Under the pieces are notes generated by a model, which was given only the letters and a program-made list of their open reading frames with translations, ran no database searches and was not told the origin of the DNA. Positions 45,780 through 56,184 of a stretch of DNA of 64,000 nt are shown piece by piece. The stretch comes from Aradus depressus (taxonomy: Eukaryota; Arthropoda; Insecta; Hemiptera; Aradidae). Numbering within the stretch: the first letter of the stretch is position 1; each line of letters opens with the position of its first letter. Where the stretch lies: positions 58,669,213 to 58,733,212 of the forward strand of contig OY759215.1 in NCBI GenBank assembly GCA_963662175.1, read 5' to 3'. Made by a program: the position numbers and the translations under genes.

Positions 45780-46605
45780 TAATTTATGGAAAACTTATAA
45801 GCCAAACAATTAACAGCACTATTTTCCTCCTTCCTGAGATGACCTATTACATTTTTAAAAATAAAATTCAAATTAAATGCACAACACAAATAAAACGATT
45901 AAACCTTCAACTGAAATACTATATAATCTATATGGCTCCCAATCCTTGTACCTTTTAAAGATGCAACTTGTGAAATTTCCTGCGATTAACCGTTGAGATG
46001 TTCCAAGTTTTGGTTCACCCTCCACTATGAAACTCTCATGGAGGTGAAACAAACATACAAACGCAGAGATAGAGAGGTTGAAATTGACCTGATGGCGCCT
46101 AAGCATTTATATAATATGAAAATCATTTCTGATCAATACAAATCATTCCGATCTTGCACAGACAAAACAATATACTACTCTGAACAACCTTTCCTTTTTT
46201 ATCTATCGATAGAATAGTCTTAGGGGAGAGCTAACACTTAGTTGATCAATTCGTCTGTGAAAGTAAATTATGAGTGATTCACCAACGCCTTTAAATGGAA
46301 AGACTAAGGTAGAAGACACTCTCAGGACAGTGTGTAACTAACATGTTTTTCCCCGATCGGCACCAACATTTGTCTAAAATTCAACTTAAACTGATAAGGT
46401 GAGGATGCGCTGGTGCAAAGTTATGTGGAAGCCCCTCCAAAGTTTCACACAGGTCTAGGTCTGGGCCCCCTCCTCAGATATCCGTTATATAGATTCCCCG
46501 GCTCTGTCTGTGCCCTTTTGAACCCTTCGTGAATCCCTACCTGCCTCCCTCCCCTCTGAGAAACTTCAAATTCAAAAACACCAGCTGTGCCCCAAACACA
46601 AACTT
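45780..46605. other. Spacer without recognised features
   Basis: AT-rich; the frames at 45728-45958, 45873-46106 and 45993-46217 show no known motif. Confidence 0.4.
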
Positions 46606-46610
46606 ACCTA

Positions 46611-46634
46611 CTCTCTCTCTCTCTCTCTCTCTCT
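46611..46634. repeat. (CT)12 microsatellite
   Basis: Uninterrupted CT dinucleotide run. Confidence 0.9.
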
Positions 46635-46888
46635 TTTATCTATAGAATAGATTTGGTTATATTTGCAGGGAGCCCAAGTTGAGGCTCAGCAGAATTCTAG
46701 AGTCTATTCCATGAACAAAAATAAGAAGACAAATTGGACCCAGAAAGCCCCCTTATACGTGAAGGTTTTTCTTCTATAATTTATTTCACTTGAACACCTC
46801 AAGAATATATTCAAGATTCATCTTAGCCCAAAGAAATGTTTTAGTTGAGCTGTGAACTAACGATCAAATCTGCAGTATTCTACAAAAT

Positions 46889-47278
46889 ATATGAGGAGTT
46901 TGGAGCCAGAGCGGACCAACTTGTTGAATCTGAACAGGTAGAAAATGGCAATTGAAAATTGAATACATTTTGTTTATCTCCATAAATGGGCCCCAAATAT
47001 TTATTTATATTTGAAATTTTAGAATAGTATTGGATGAGTGATCCCTTTTTGTGTTCTATAAAGTTTTTGAAGGCCTTATGATCCATTGTGACTTTGAAAA
47101 TATATGCACAAAATACTTGTGGACTAAACTTAAAGTGCTGCTATCTATCACTGAAGTGAAGAAACTAAGTGATCCACACTGGTTTTGAAAAAGGGAACCT
47201 ATGCCAACATCAGGATGGTAATAACTCATTTTTCGAAAAATTGTGGGTTGGTCCGCTCTGGCTCCAAACTCCTCATAT
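46889..47278. mobile_element. Non-autonomous DNA transposon, perfect 32-bp TIRs
   Basis: The first 32 bases (46889-46920, starting ATATGAGGAGTTTGGAGCCA) are the exact reverse complement of the last 32 (47247-47278). The element is 390 bp, AT-rich and without a meaningful frame. The outermost ATAT could be part of the TIR or a TA/ATAT target duplication, so a Tc1/mariner-like origin is possible but unproven. The lack of TIR mismatches suggests a recent insertion. Confidence 0.8.
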
Positions 47279-47404
47279 GTAAGTACAATATATCGATTGT
47301 TGACTTGTAAAACCCATTAAATCAAACAAATGAATGTCGTGGTAATTGTCTAATTCGTAAAATTCACTAATAAAATAAATAAAACAAAGACCTTATTTTA
47401 TTAA

Positions 47405-47500
47405 ATTTTATATTGTCTAATTCCATAAAAATGTAGTAATTCCACCATATAAGTGTACCGGTTTCGGCTTACGCCATCGTCTGCACAAAGTTCAAAAGTC
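47405..47500 (-). repeat. Arm of the ACCGGT hammerhead-like family
   Basis: TATATTGTCTAATTCCATAA followed by AAGTGTACCGGTTTCGGCTT matches the arm sequences at 40.8, 52.2 and 14.1 kb. Here only one arm was found. The motif inside it is given separately. Confidence 0.65.
47453..47486 (-). ncRNA. Hammerhead-ribozyme-like motif, best copy
   Basis: On the minus strand the order is GTG (47486-47484), CAGACGA (47483-47477), T, stem II GGC-GTAA-GCC, GAAA, the self-complementary CCGG, TA, then CAC (47455-47453). GTG and CAC can pair as the start of stem I, and GGC/GCC as stem II. CCGG-TA fits a minimal stem III followed by a GUA cleavage triplet. The core differs from CUGANGA at one invariant base (U4 is A), and an extra U lies at the base of stem II. 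Type I hammerheads with very short stem III are known in Penelope-like retroelements. This copy is probably inactive. Confidence 0.5.
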
Positions 47501-47519
47501 ACTTTTGTACTTTGTAAAC

Positions 47520-47735
47520 GAAAAAAATTATTGTCTGTCTGTGTGTATTTGAGAACACGATAGAATGAATGCATCGAAACTAAATTTTTATATGTGAGTC
47601 CAGAACTCCATAACGAAGTCACCTATTGATTTACAGCCAAATCGGCCAAAGGAAGAGGGGGTCTCAACTCGGTTTTAGAGGGAGAGCAGAAACTTAATTG
47701 ATGCTGGGGAAACGTACAGTGCCGGTGATTAACCT
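47520..47735. repeat. M1 A-module fragment
   Basis: CGATAGAATGAATGCATCGA, TGTGAGTCCAGAACTCCATA, ATTTACAGCCAAATCGGCCA and TTGATGCTGGGGAAACGTAC lead into AGTGCCGGTGATTAACC. No B module follows. Confidence 0.6.
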
Positions 47736-47739
47736 ACAG

Positions 47740-49240
47740 CCTTCTTCCTCTGTTACCGTCTCAAAAGGCAACATTAGGCAAGTCTGTCATGGGCAGTATG
47801 GACTTATATTAGTATGTAACGGAAGTTAACTTATTCAATAAAATAATGACCTTTCGTAGCAAGCCCACTTGTGCCATTGTACTAACCAAGGAACTATAGA
47901 CAAATCTATGTTTACGTATAGACATGACAAATGACTGAAATCAAGTAAAATACAAGTTCGAGGTCAGTGAAGGCTAGATTAGCAGACTCCCACTAATGGG
48001 TGAGATCACTGCATCAAGGTTCCACTCGGAACATTACCTCAGCCGAGGTTCCTTCTCAGTCAGTTCTCATCTTATTATTTGGAAAGATAATCTCTCAGTG
48101 TGCCCACATTAGCACACATATCTCTGGTATGTGCGGTCGACGCGCGTTACCGAAAACAACAAATCTGAGACATGGTTAATTTCTCATATTTTTCAACAAA
48201 AATAACTGTACTAACATCCATTGCTAAAACTTGCCGCCGATCTCTGTTATGAATGTTATTATTTTTTCAGGTAGTTAACAAAGAATGACTCGCTCTAGAG
48301 TAGTTCTTCCACAACGTCAGGGATAGAGTTGGTTGCACGTCAAAAAACTACCGACACAGTCAATCTGAAAATTGAACTCTTGACAAAGCTCTGAAATGAA
48401 TTTGGTATTGTTTTGTATATATTATGAGCCTTACTGATGGAGGACAACCGTGGGGGGTGCTGTCTTAAGGCCGAATGAGTGCAGTATTAAGTCCAGTTTG
48501 TAGCTGCGACATCACATCTCGTTCAGCTTGTCTGCTTCAACTATATACCATCCTGTTTGCCATCTTACACATTATTTACAGTAAACGATTATAAAACTCT
48601 TGAAAAAACCTACTCTTCATGAGATCGTAACATAAATTGATATTAGCCGAGATATGTGAGTAAAAATAGTTACTCTACAGTCCTTGAAGCTCATAACCTC
48701 TGGATTGTCCTTCGTCATCCTGGGTTCATCATTTTCTTTCTCTCAGTCACTTTTTTTCTCCAAGTAACGTGGGAAATTTAGTAAAGGTTTATATTTTAAA
48801 TCGAAGTTTTGACTAGAATGCAATTGGACATTATCTGCTGCACACCTGCTAAAACAACATATAATGCAAATTTGTGTTGTCCGTAGAAGATATTGAGGGA
48901 GGCTATCAATGAATTGCCTATTGTTGTGTCGGAGTTATAGACACAATTATATCGTCGACACTAAACAATGAAATGTATGATAGGTAGATAAAGAGAAGTG
49001 ATAAACAAAAGACTCCATCCATCAACAACAGTCACAACGTACCTACTTATTACTGGGAAATTCTATCACTGTGAACCAGTGAATTTTATTATTCAGAACG
49101 AATGAACAAGAAATAAAAATATTGTGGAAATACCAAAATAATTATCTTAGAAACCGGTTTGATGCTATTTAACTTAAGCTTTTGAGAGAGCACAAGAAAA
49201 AATATAACTATGTTAAACTAACAAATTGTTAAACTACGTA
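47740..49240. other. Spacer without recognised features
   Basis: No frame with a domain, no repeat ends. Directly downstream (in minus orientation) of the LINE fragment, with no recognisable 3' UTR for it. Confidence 0.4.
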
Positions 49241-49244
49241 ATTA

Positions 49245-50030
49245 TTAACTATCGAAATAATCGATAATGTAAAATGAACACTCTGTTGTTGATAGACGTA
49301 AGAAACTAATGTTTCTGATAAGGGTAATCAGCCAGTTTAGTGATCGAAGACAGCTTGCACGAAGAGCCTTGATATGAGGCGTCCAGGTTAAGTTGCGGTC
49401 GTAAGTCAAACCTAGAAATCTGACTGTGTCAGCCATCTTCACTGAATTACCAAATAATGTGAGAGCTCCTACTCCGTTAGGGTTTTTTGACCCGTCCGTA
49501 TATATAAACGTTGCGTCGGGGAAATCATTTTTGATCTTCATAAGCTCATGTTTATATACTATAGGGGGGGTGTCTTTCTTTAGTAATTTGGTCAGGTTGA
49601 GGCATATCTTTGGTGTGGGTATTAACCAGGGTTCAGTGCGCGTTAAGCCTAATATTTGCAATCTGGGGGTATCGATGTTATATTCTTGCATAAGCAAAGC
49701 AACTCGTGTTGGGAAGGGTTTTTGACGACCAGGAAAGTCCATATTATTCCGGGGGTGTTGAGCGTTCGGGAACAGCTTGCTAAGTGGATGGGTGTGCAGG
49801 GTTTGAATTTTGGCATAGTAGGTTAGTATTAATTGATCCCTTCTATATTGTAAAAGTAATTCTCCCGCGTCCACACAATGCATGGCATAAAGTCCCCAGC
49901 GTGATAATTGCAACCTTGCGGTGGATATTTCCGAAATTCTATCCAATAATAGCTTCCAAATTACCCAACTATTTAATTTCTTACAATTCACAAATCTCTT
50001 ATCTAAATTATAAAACAAAATTATCTTCAT
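49245..50030 (-). pseudogene. Rearranged LINE ORF2 fragment (RNase H start + RT end)
   Basis: The 261-aa minus frame is non-LTR retrotransposon material of the I/Jockey-like type that carries an RNase H. Residues about 55-170 resemble the connection region after reverse transcriptase (DAGELLLQYRRDQLILTYYA, LLMQEYNID). Residues 175-188 (FIYTDGSKNPNGVG) are the first catalytic-Asp strand of RNase H. After residue about 190 the protein switches to VRFLGLTYDRNLTWTPHIKA, a motif that normally ends the reverse transcriptase domain and should precede the connection. The order is therefore inverted within one open frame. The last 20 residues and first 50 do not match. No RT catalytic YxDD is present. 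Dead and truncated. Confidence 0.75.
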
Positions 50031-50160
50031 GACATAGCCTTTCTATTCCGTACATATCTTCTTTATTATTATTAATCTGCGCCTATCCAAATTAGCCCGC
50101 TAGGATCCCAACAGACCTGCATCCATGACCCTCGTGGTCGAAATGTCTTAAAGAAGAGAG
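50031..50160 (-). repeat. Possible LINE 3' end with TAA-type tail
   Basis: On the minus strand, GACCACGAGGGTCATGGATG, TAGCGGGCTAATTTGGATAG and GATTAATAATAATAAAG precede the LINE fragment. A 3' UTR ending in (TAA)n is typical of I-type LINEs. If correct, an upstream copy ends here and the scrambled fragment follows head to tail. Confidence 0.35.
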
Positions 50161-50599
50161 AGAAAAAAAAGAAAAGGGTAATAAGATGAGTGACGAATGA
50201 TCAGCTCGGCCACACGAAGTGGCGAATTCAAGGACAAACCTTTAAATCAATGAGTCGAGATTACCTGCTCATGAACAATATGACCTATATATTCACGGAC
50301 CATATGTGCAAGGATAATGCTAGGTTAAAAATCTGAGACAGTTGTTTGAAGAGAGTTTCTTTTAGAAGAACAGACTGAGAGGGGGCATGTGGGCTCAACA
50401 GAAAGGGTTGGAGGAGCCAGAAAAAATAAAAAGGGTACAGATAGGTTAGCCTAACAAAAACTTAATAGGTATACATAACGAAAAAACTTCTAACCCCTAA
50501 ATCGGGGTTAGTTAACAAACACCTGTGTTAGTTATCCCTTCTGTAATCAGGGGAGGGATCCTTGATCTCAGTCAGTCTAGATCCATATATCGGCCGAAG

Positions 50600-50815
50600 A
50601 ATTAAATTATTCTTTCTGCATTTTCGAATACACGATTTTTCGAGATACATGTCGAAAACCTTCCTCGAATGAAATTTTGTAACACATATTTTTGGAAGTT
50701 TCCATGATTTAACCGAGAACGGTTAGTCCTACTGAAACATTTTTTCTTACCAAAAATGTTCCTCATTAAATTTCCAATCGGTAATAAGTCCTCAGAATTG
50801 AAATAGAACCAAGAT
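50600..50815. repeat. Dispersed repeat R4 copy
   Basis: GTAACACATATTTTTGGAAG, TTCTTACCAAAAATGTTCCT and AATAAGTCCTCAGAATTGA align with 55560-55815. Non-coding. Confidence 0.7.
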
Positions 50816-50835
50816 GACCAAAGTTGAGAAGAATA

Positions 50836-51010
50836 TATGTGATGTGATCATCACAGGACTTTCTTATACCAACCACACTTACAGATCGCTCTCCTCAAAA
50901 TCATTTCACACTGGCATTACCGGGTATATGAGAGTAATGAGTTGGCGTCAGCGGCACTTTTTTGTTTCACTGTACAGCATAATTCTGAGAGTGACTTTCT
51001 TGTACCCAGT
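50836..51010. mobile_element. MITE (CATTACAGGACTTT family), inverted interior
   Basis: The left end (TCACAGGACTTTCTTATACC, AACCACACTTACAGATC) matches the element at 62.3 kb. The interior (AATGAGTTGGCGTCAGCGGC, TTTTTTGTTTCACTGTACAG, GTACCCAGTAATGC) matches the reverse complement of the 62.3-kb interior. The right TIR is not found. Non-coding. Confidence 0.65.
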
Positions 51011-51039
51011 AATGCATGTATAACTTGCTTACTGACCCT

Positions 51040-51316
51040 CTAACCCGGCTCTAAGTTTATTTTATCTAGAAGGTAAAAAAAAACTTAACACGCCGTCCTT
51101 GGGATGGGACGTTAAGCGATGGTCCCGAGCCTATACGATGTCAGGTATTCGATAAAGACCCCTACCCTAGGTGAATAAAAATTTAGGGTAGGCAAAATTT
51201 ATGACTCATATAGTAGATTGGGGCTTTTGTCCACCAGAATGACGAAAGAGCGCTCTGGTAGTAGGCGATATGACCTTGTGGTTAAAGTCCGAGCATGAGT
51301 CGTAATAACTAACATA
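51040..51316 (+). mobile_element. SINE1, headless copy
   Basis: CTCTAAGTTTATTTTATCTA, TTGGGATGGGACGTTAAGCG, TCCCGAGCCTATACGATGTC, AAAATTTAGGGTAGGCAAAA, AGCGCTCTGGTAGTAGGCGA and CATGAGTCGTAATAACTAAC give a good body and tail. The tRNA-like head is eroded. Confidence 0.8.
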
Positions 51317-52112
51317 CAATGGATTGTTGAGAAACTGAGATGCTATACTGTAGAAATAGATATTTGAAAACTTGCGTTATTTCTATCAAAATTGAAATGT
51401 GGAAACATTCAGTGTTGAAGTATCCTTATTGGCTCAAGGCTAATGTCCTATATAGCTGGATCATAAAAATTGATAACTTAACAACAAATTAACATTTGCT
51501 TTACTTGTAAATTTCGTACTTTGTTGTGAGTTATATACGAGTATTTATTATGTTTAAGGAGCAACTCGTTTAGCAGATATTTTATGTAAAACAGTCAGGT
51601 TATTGTTAATGTAGATATTTCACAAACCTGAACACATAACAGAGGGAACGTTCATTATTACCCTGTTGTGTTTGTTCCCCCTCCCTCGTTGGTTAGGCTA
51701 TTTCCACACATAACGTTTGCCACTTCAACAAAAAGGATGAACCTTCACCTACATTTTGACCTATTTCAGTGCAGGTCCCGCCTCTTCGACTCACATGGAT
51801 GGCGGCGTTAGTTTATCCTTTTTCTTGTATTATGCTCTCCTACATCTGGTTATTCTTCTGCCAAGTCTGCTCCCTGTTATATTTCTTTGATCGTTTCATA
51901 TATACTTGACTCCTTGACAATTTCCTTCTGATTACTGTATATTTCGGGTTGGAAAATGTCATCATTAATCGTCCACCGACAGAAACTCTTATTAATGGTC
52001 GTCGTTTCTTCTAACTAAATGAAATCAATAAAGATATTTCGAACATATCTTCTAATTCTAAGTTGAGAAACGCGGAAGTATTATAGAAACTAGTAATAAA
52101 AGAATAAAAAAA
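51317..52112. other. Spacer without recognised features
   Basis: AT-rich; AAGTTGAGAAACGCGGAAGT near 52060 is shared with about 13997 and may be flank of the foldback family. Confidence 0.4.
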
Positions 52113-52320
52113 AATTATTCTTTAAAATATTGTCTATTCCACAAAACAAAATATACATAAACTACCGGTTTCGGCATTACACCATCTTTAGGTTTAGGTA
52201 TAAACTTGTTATAAGTTATGGTTATAACTTATGCCATAACAGTTTATGGTGTAATGCCGAAACCGGTAGTTTATTTATACATTTTTTTTTGTGGAATAAA
52301 CAATATTTCAAAAAAGAATT
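52113..52320. mobile_element. Foldback element of the ACCGGT family, about 74-bp arms
   Basis: The left arm (52113-52185) and right arm (52246-52320) are inverted copies sharing AAACTACCGGTTTCGGCATT, ACACCAT and TATTCCACAAAA. A 60-nt centre has its own smaller palindrome (ATAAGTTATGGTTATAACTTAT, in two parts). Each arm holds GGTGTAATGCCGAAACCGGTAG on one strand (split: GGTGTAATGCC and GAAACCGG), the stem II plus GAAAC plus CCGG part of the hammerhead-like motif. CTGATGA is mutated in both arms. Confidence 0.7.
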
Positions 52321-52411
52321 TCAATTTATTTAATTACGAGTCTCCATAATATGCATTTCTCAAGTTAGAATACTTCTCTTGTCAAATATACGCATAAATA
52401 TAAAAAAAAAT

Positions 52412-52728
52412 TGATTGTACCAACACCGCAACTTCTATACCAACCATTTTTTTACAGAGAACCCCCCCCTTTTTTTTTCTTATCTTACATTTCCCCCTTC
52501 TCAAATTCTATTCTCCTTCATTTCATACTGGCATTAATGGGCATAAGAAAGTCATTCTCAGAATTACACTGTACGATGAAACGAAGAAAACTGCTATTGC
52601 TAACACTTTCCCATACCCCTTACTGCTTCTTTGAAATGTGAGAAAAACTAATGGGGAAGGGGAAGGTGAGGAGGGTTTGTAAAAAAGTGGTTGGTGTAGG
52701 AAAGTCTTGTATTGGCCCTAATCGATGT
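52412..52728. mobile_element. MITE (CATTACAGGACTTT family), diverged
   Basis: The left end (ACTTCTATACCAACCA) is mirrored by GTGGTTGGTGTAGGAAAGTC then TTGTATTGG at the right. The interior shares CATACTGGCATTAATGGGCA and TACACTGTACGATGAAACGA with the 62.3-kb copy, in the same orientation. Non-coding. Confidence 0.65.
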
Positions 52729-52914
52729 TTTTATCTTTCTATTTTATTTACTTATTTTTCCTGAAAGCAAATTACCTAAATCATGTCAAATTACCTAAAT
52801 CACATTTCAACCAAATCTGTCATGGGGAACAGATAATATTTAAAAAAATTAGTTTGTTTAATATTCGTTTTGATCATAATTAGATCAGTTTCTTGTGAAC
52901 ATATAGTTAGTTAG

Positions 52915-52998
52915 TTATTGTGACTTATGCCCGGGCGTTTAACTTAGAGGTCATATCGCCCACTACTAGAACGCTCTTTTGTCAGTCTGGTGGACATA
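52915..52998 (-). mobile_element. SINE1 3'-end fragment
   Basis: GTTATTGTGACTTATGCCCG, GAGGTCATATCGCCCACTAC and CTCTTTTGTCAGTCTGGTGG are the reversed SINE1 tail region. The rest of the element is missing. Confidence 0.75.
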
Positions 52999-52999
52999 T

Positions 53000-53925
53000 A
53001 CTCGATAGTAATATCGATATCTCATGACTATCGATATTATTTTTACGGATAAGTACGCTTCGAATAAAAAACAAATAAATAAAAATGCTTATTTTCCTTT
53101 ATTAATAAATAAAAATAAAATAAGATATATAAAAAAGAATAAAATTAAAAAATGAAGTTTATCGAAATGTTCTATATATTTTTAAAAAACGCGTAACTTT
53201 TCAAAATCCATTTCAATCAACTTTGCTCGGGAACCGATTGTTTTCATAGAAATATATGAATATTTTGAATGAACGCTTGCCACTTGTGAACACAAAACCA
53301 ATCCAGTTCCTACTATAGAGGGTTAAAGCGGAAAGATAAGTCTATTATGGTTCTATGACGGACCTTCTTTCAAGAAACTCCTTCCCCTTATTTTTGTCTT
53401 CTTTCCAGTTTCCTTTCTATTTAACTCTATTTCTCAGTTCGAGTTAGTGTGTTGGACTTGGAATTTGGAAATGTGAAGCGTAAAGTGTTCATTTCAGTAT
53501 GCCGCCAAAATAGGACGTGTAATAGTTTTTCATCAAACAGGATGATGGGAAAAGTGCTAAAAACTAGGTGCAAAGTTTTGATTATTTTCAACAAAAAATG
53601 TTATTTCTATAAAATAAAAGTTCAATTTGAAAGAAAAATTACTTATTCGATTGATATTTTTATTCCCCTTTCATCCTCCATAACATAGAATAATTTAAAT
53701 TAGGGAGATGTACATAAAAAAATAAATATAAAATAATCATATTATAATATAATACTGGAATTGGAAAGTATTTTGTATGAAAAGCAGCAACTTACTGAAT
53801 TATCGGTACTATCGATAGTTTTCCATCGATGGAATCAGACTAACGATAGTGGCCAACTATCGACTATCGTCCATCCCTTAACTATACACCTCTTAACTAT
53901 TATTTCTTACGGAAAAAAGTTTATA
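53000..53925. other. Spacer; ATCGATA-rich
   Basis: AT-rich, with repeated TATCGATA/ATCGATA words at 53006-53040 and 53800-53870. No gene or element is recognised. Confidence 0.4.
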
Positions 53926-53927
53926 GG

Positions 53928-54315
53928 TGTTATCTTTCTGGGCTTATCTTGCGAAGAGGGTTGACCGCAAGTCAAAGGATTTGTATTCGGACAAGGAAGG
54001 TCGTGATGGGATTCTTTTCCGAATCATCGAATGTGAAAGGAGCAAAGGAGAAAAACAGGTTTTCTTCAGGGCTGAAGGCGCTGTCTGACAAAACCGCATG
54101 TGCATGTGTGATATTATTGGAATCGTTTTTTTTATATAAGGAAGGGTGTAACTTCCAAGAAAGGAAAAATAAGAAAATAAATGCTATAATAAGACGTTGT
54201 CTTTCTAGACTTATCTCGCCAAGACGATTGACCGCCATTGTTCGTGTTTGTAGTATCAGTTGAATTGGATTGAAACAAGGAAGATGGTAATGAATATATC
54301 TGTTTTGGATGTGAA
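53928..54315. repeat. Diverged direct duplication, spacing about 269 bp
   Basis: TCTTTCTGGGCTTATCTTGC then GAAGAGGGTTGACCGC near 53932 resembles TCTTTCTAGACTTATCTCGC then CAAGACGATTGACCGC near 54201. The similarity continues patchily through GGAAGGTCGTGATGG/GGAAGATGGTAATGA to GAATGTGAAAG/GGATGTGAAAG. The open frames there (plus 53949-54263, minus 53972-54367) show no domain. Confidence 0.5.
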
Positions 54316-55555
54316 AGAAAATCTGTTTTGGAGGTTTAGTTTTTTTTTGACACGACTCACCCAACATATAGGTAGATTAATAATCAGATTAGTAACCTTA
54401 TTTGTCCCTAGGTAACCTCAAGTTAGTTAATTTAAGAAATAAGATTACATTTTCAATGGTTTTGAGGCAGTAGAAGTGGTCTCTATCCGCCCCCTTACGC
54501 ATAAATAGAAATGTCAACTTTCGTTAGATAATTCCATGTCTTTAGAATTATCCGAAATTGGCCACGTGCACCCGAAATTGTTATTTATGCCGAGGCGATG
54601 GGCAATTGACACACCACGGGCCTCAAGATCGTTGACAATTTCAGCTTATTCCTGAAATCATCTTACATAAAGTTATTAACCGGGGAAATAACGTTACTAA
54701 CCCAGTAATTAATAATTTTCGTAAATACATATAATAATGAAATTAAGCTATTTTAAACTAGCTATAATAAATAGTCACTAACTATATATTTTTCTGCTAA
54801 TTATATGAGATTATAAGCAAAAAGGAGGGGGTAGAGTGTTAAGGCGGGGTGGGAGGATAGGCAGTCAACAACGTTGGGGTATGGGAGGGGAGGGGAAGCT
54901 TCCGACTTTCCTACTTATCGTTACTTAACATATTATGCAGAGACATTGTGAAACCGTTAATAAAAATAAAGAAAAAATGTAAGACTGTCCATGGAATTAA
55001 CAAATATTCCTAAAAACCATTATGGGTCTACAAGACATTATTTTTCAAGTCCTAATTTAGAACTCTGCATATGAGGTTTCCAAAAAAAAGAACAAATTAA
55101 ACTAATCATTAGAGAGACCACAAGAAGAATAACGTGAGGTTAATTCACCTGATTTAACAACCTGTAACAGATATAAAAGAATAACAGGTTAGCATATAAC
55201 AGGAGATCAGATAACAGGTTAGCAGAGGAGGAAAATTGGAGGCTGTAGGAGGGAGGGTTCACGGCCAAGGGCTGGCCAGGCACCAGTCTTCCGTCTTGAG
55301 AACAATACTAACCAGGGAAGTATAGTTAAATATAGTTGCCCAATTGGCCGGGCATTAGCTGAGTCAGGGTCATACTCGTCTTTCAGCCGTTCTTGGATGC
55401 CCAACACAGATTGAACTCTTGAAAATTCTGTACAAGACTGCCTGGGCTGAAATGACTTTTATTGGAATAGATGGCATGTTGAAGATTCTACAAGATACCG
55501 CCTATGTTTATGACATAAAAATCTTATCAGGTAATAATTGTAGAAAAAAGTAAAA
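54316..55555. other. Spacer without recognised features
   Basis: No domain-bearing frames. TTATGCAGAGACATTGTGAAAC with GTTAATAAAAATAAAG at 54934-54971 is shared with the flank of the foldback at 6130-6165 and with about 37480-37520, so this is repeat debris. Confidence 0.4.
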
Positions 55556-55559
55556 TACA

Positions 55560-55815
55560 TATTTTATATGAAATAATATTTTTCGCCAGTCGTCCAGTTG
55601 AGAAAACGGCTGTCGAGGAAACCGATAACCGTCCTGAAATGTAGTTTTGAAACACATATTTTTAGACGTTTCCTTGGTTGATCCGAAAATAAGGATTTTC
55701 GGCAATGCCTATCGAAAAATTGATTCTTACCAAAAATGTTCCTTATAAAATTTCCAATTCTAATATAAGCTAATAAGTCCTCAGATTTGAGATAGGATCA
55801 ATACCTACGACAAAA
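55560..55815. repeat. Dispersed repeat R4, longest copy
   Basis: GAAACACATATTTTTAGACG, CCTATCGAAAAATTGATTCT, TTCCTTATAAAATTTCCAAT and AAGTCCTCAGATTTGAGATA. Copies at 6.3 and 50.6 kb match different parts of it. Confidence 0.7.
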
Positions 55816-55997
55816 GTTATAGCGCCTCAAACAGTTACTTAGTTTTCATGGGTTATTGAAAATATTTTCAAAATGGCGCGTTTTCATGACTGTTTTGAAA
55901 CAAATTTTCAACACATTTTCAAAATGATAGCTGTCACCAAACAAAAAACCTTAATCGAGGTTTACAAATGTCATGTCGATATATCGATATTATCGAG

Positions 55998-56180
55998 TGT
56001 ACCCGGGAGGAGTGGGGGTGACAATAAATAAACACAACTCTAATTAAACACAGAACTATTTATTGCTCTAAATAATGTAACAACTAGAGAAGTTAAATCC
56101 CCGGGCCTCTCTCACTCTCTCTCTCTCCCTGGTGTCAGAAGTGGGATCCGGGGGTGTCACCCCCACTCCTCCCGGTTACA
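55998..56180. mobile_element. 183-bp mini-element with 26-bp inverted ends and PBS-like motif
   Basis: Begins TGTACCCGGGAGGAGTGGGG and GTGACA, and ends with its inverse, TGTCACCCCCACTCCTCCCG then GTTACA; 25 of 26 positions match. The direct repeat CGAG lies at 55994-55997 and 56181-56184, a 4-bp target duplication. Inside, TGGTGTCAGAAGTGGGATC (56130-56148) resembles primer-binding sites that follow the 5' LTR in some Ty3/gypsy elements. TG...CA ends and a 4-bp duplication fit LTR-retroelement integration, but the ends are inverted, not direct, repeats. It is either an aberrant mini-LTR product or a short MITE. Confidence 0.65.
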
Positions 56181-56184
56181 CGAG

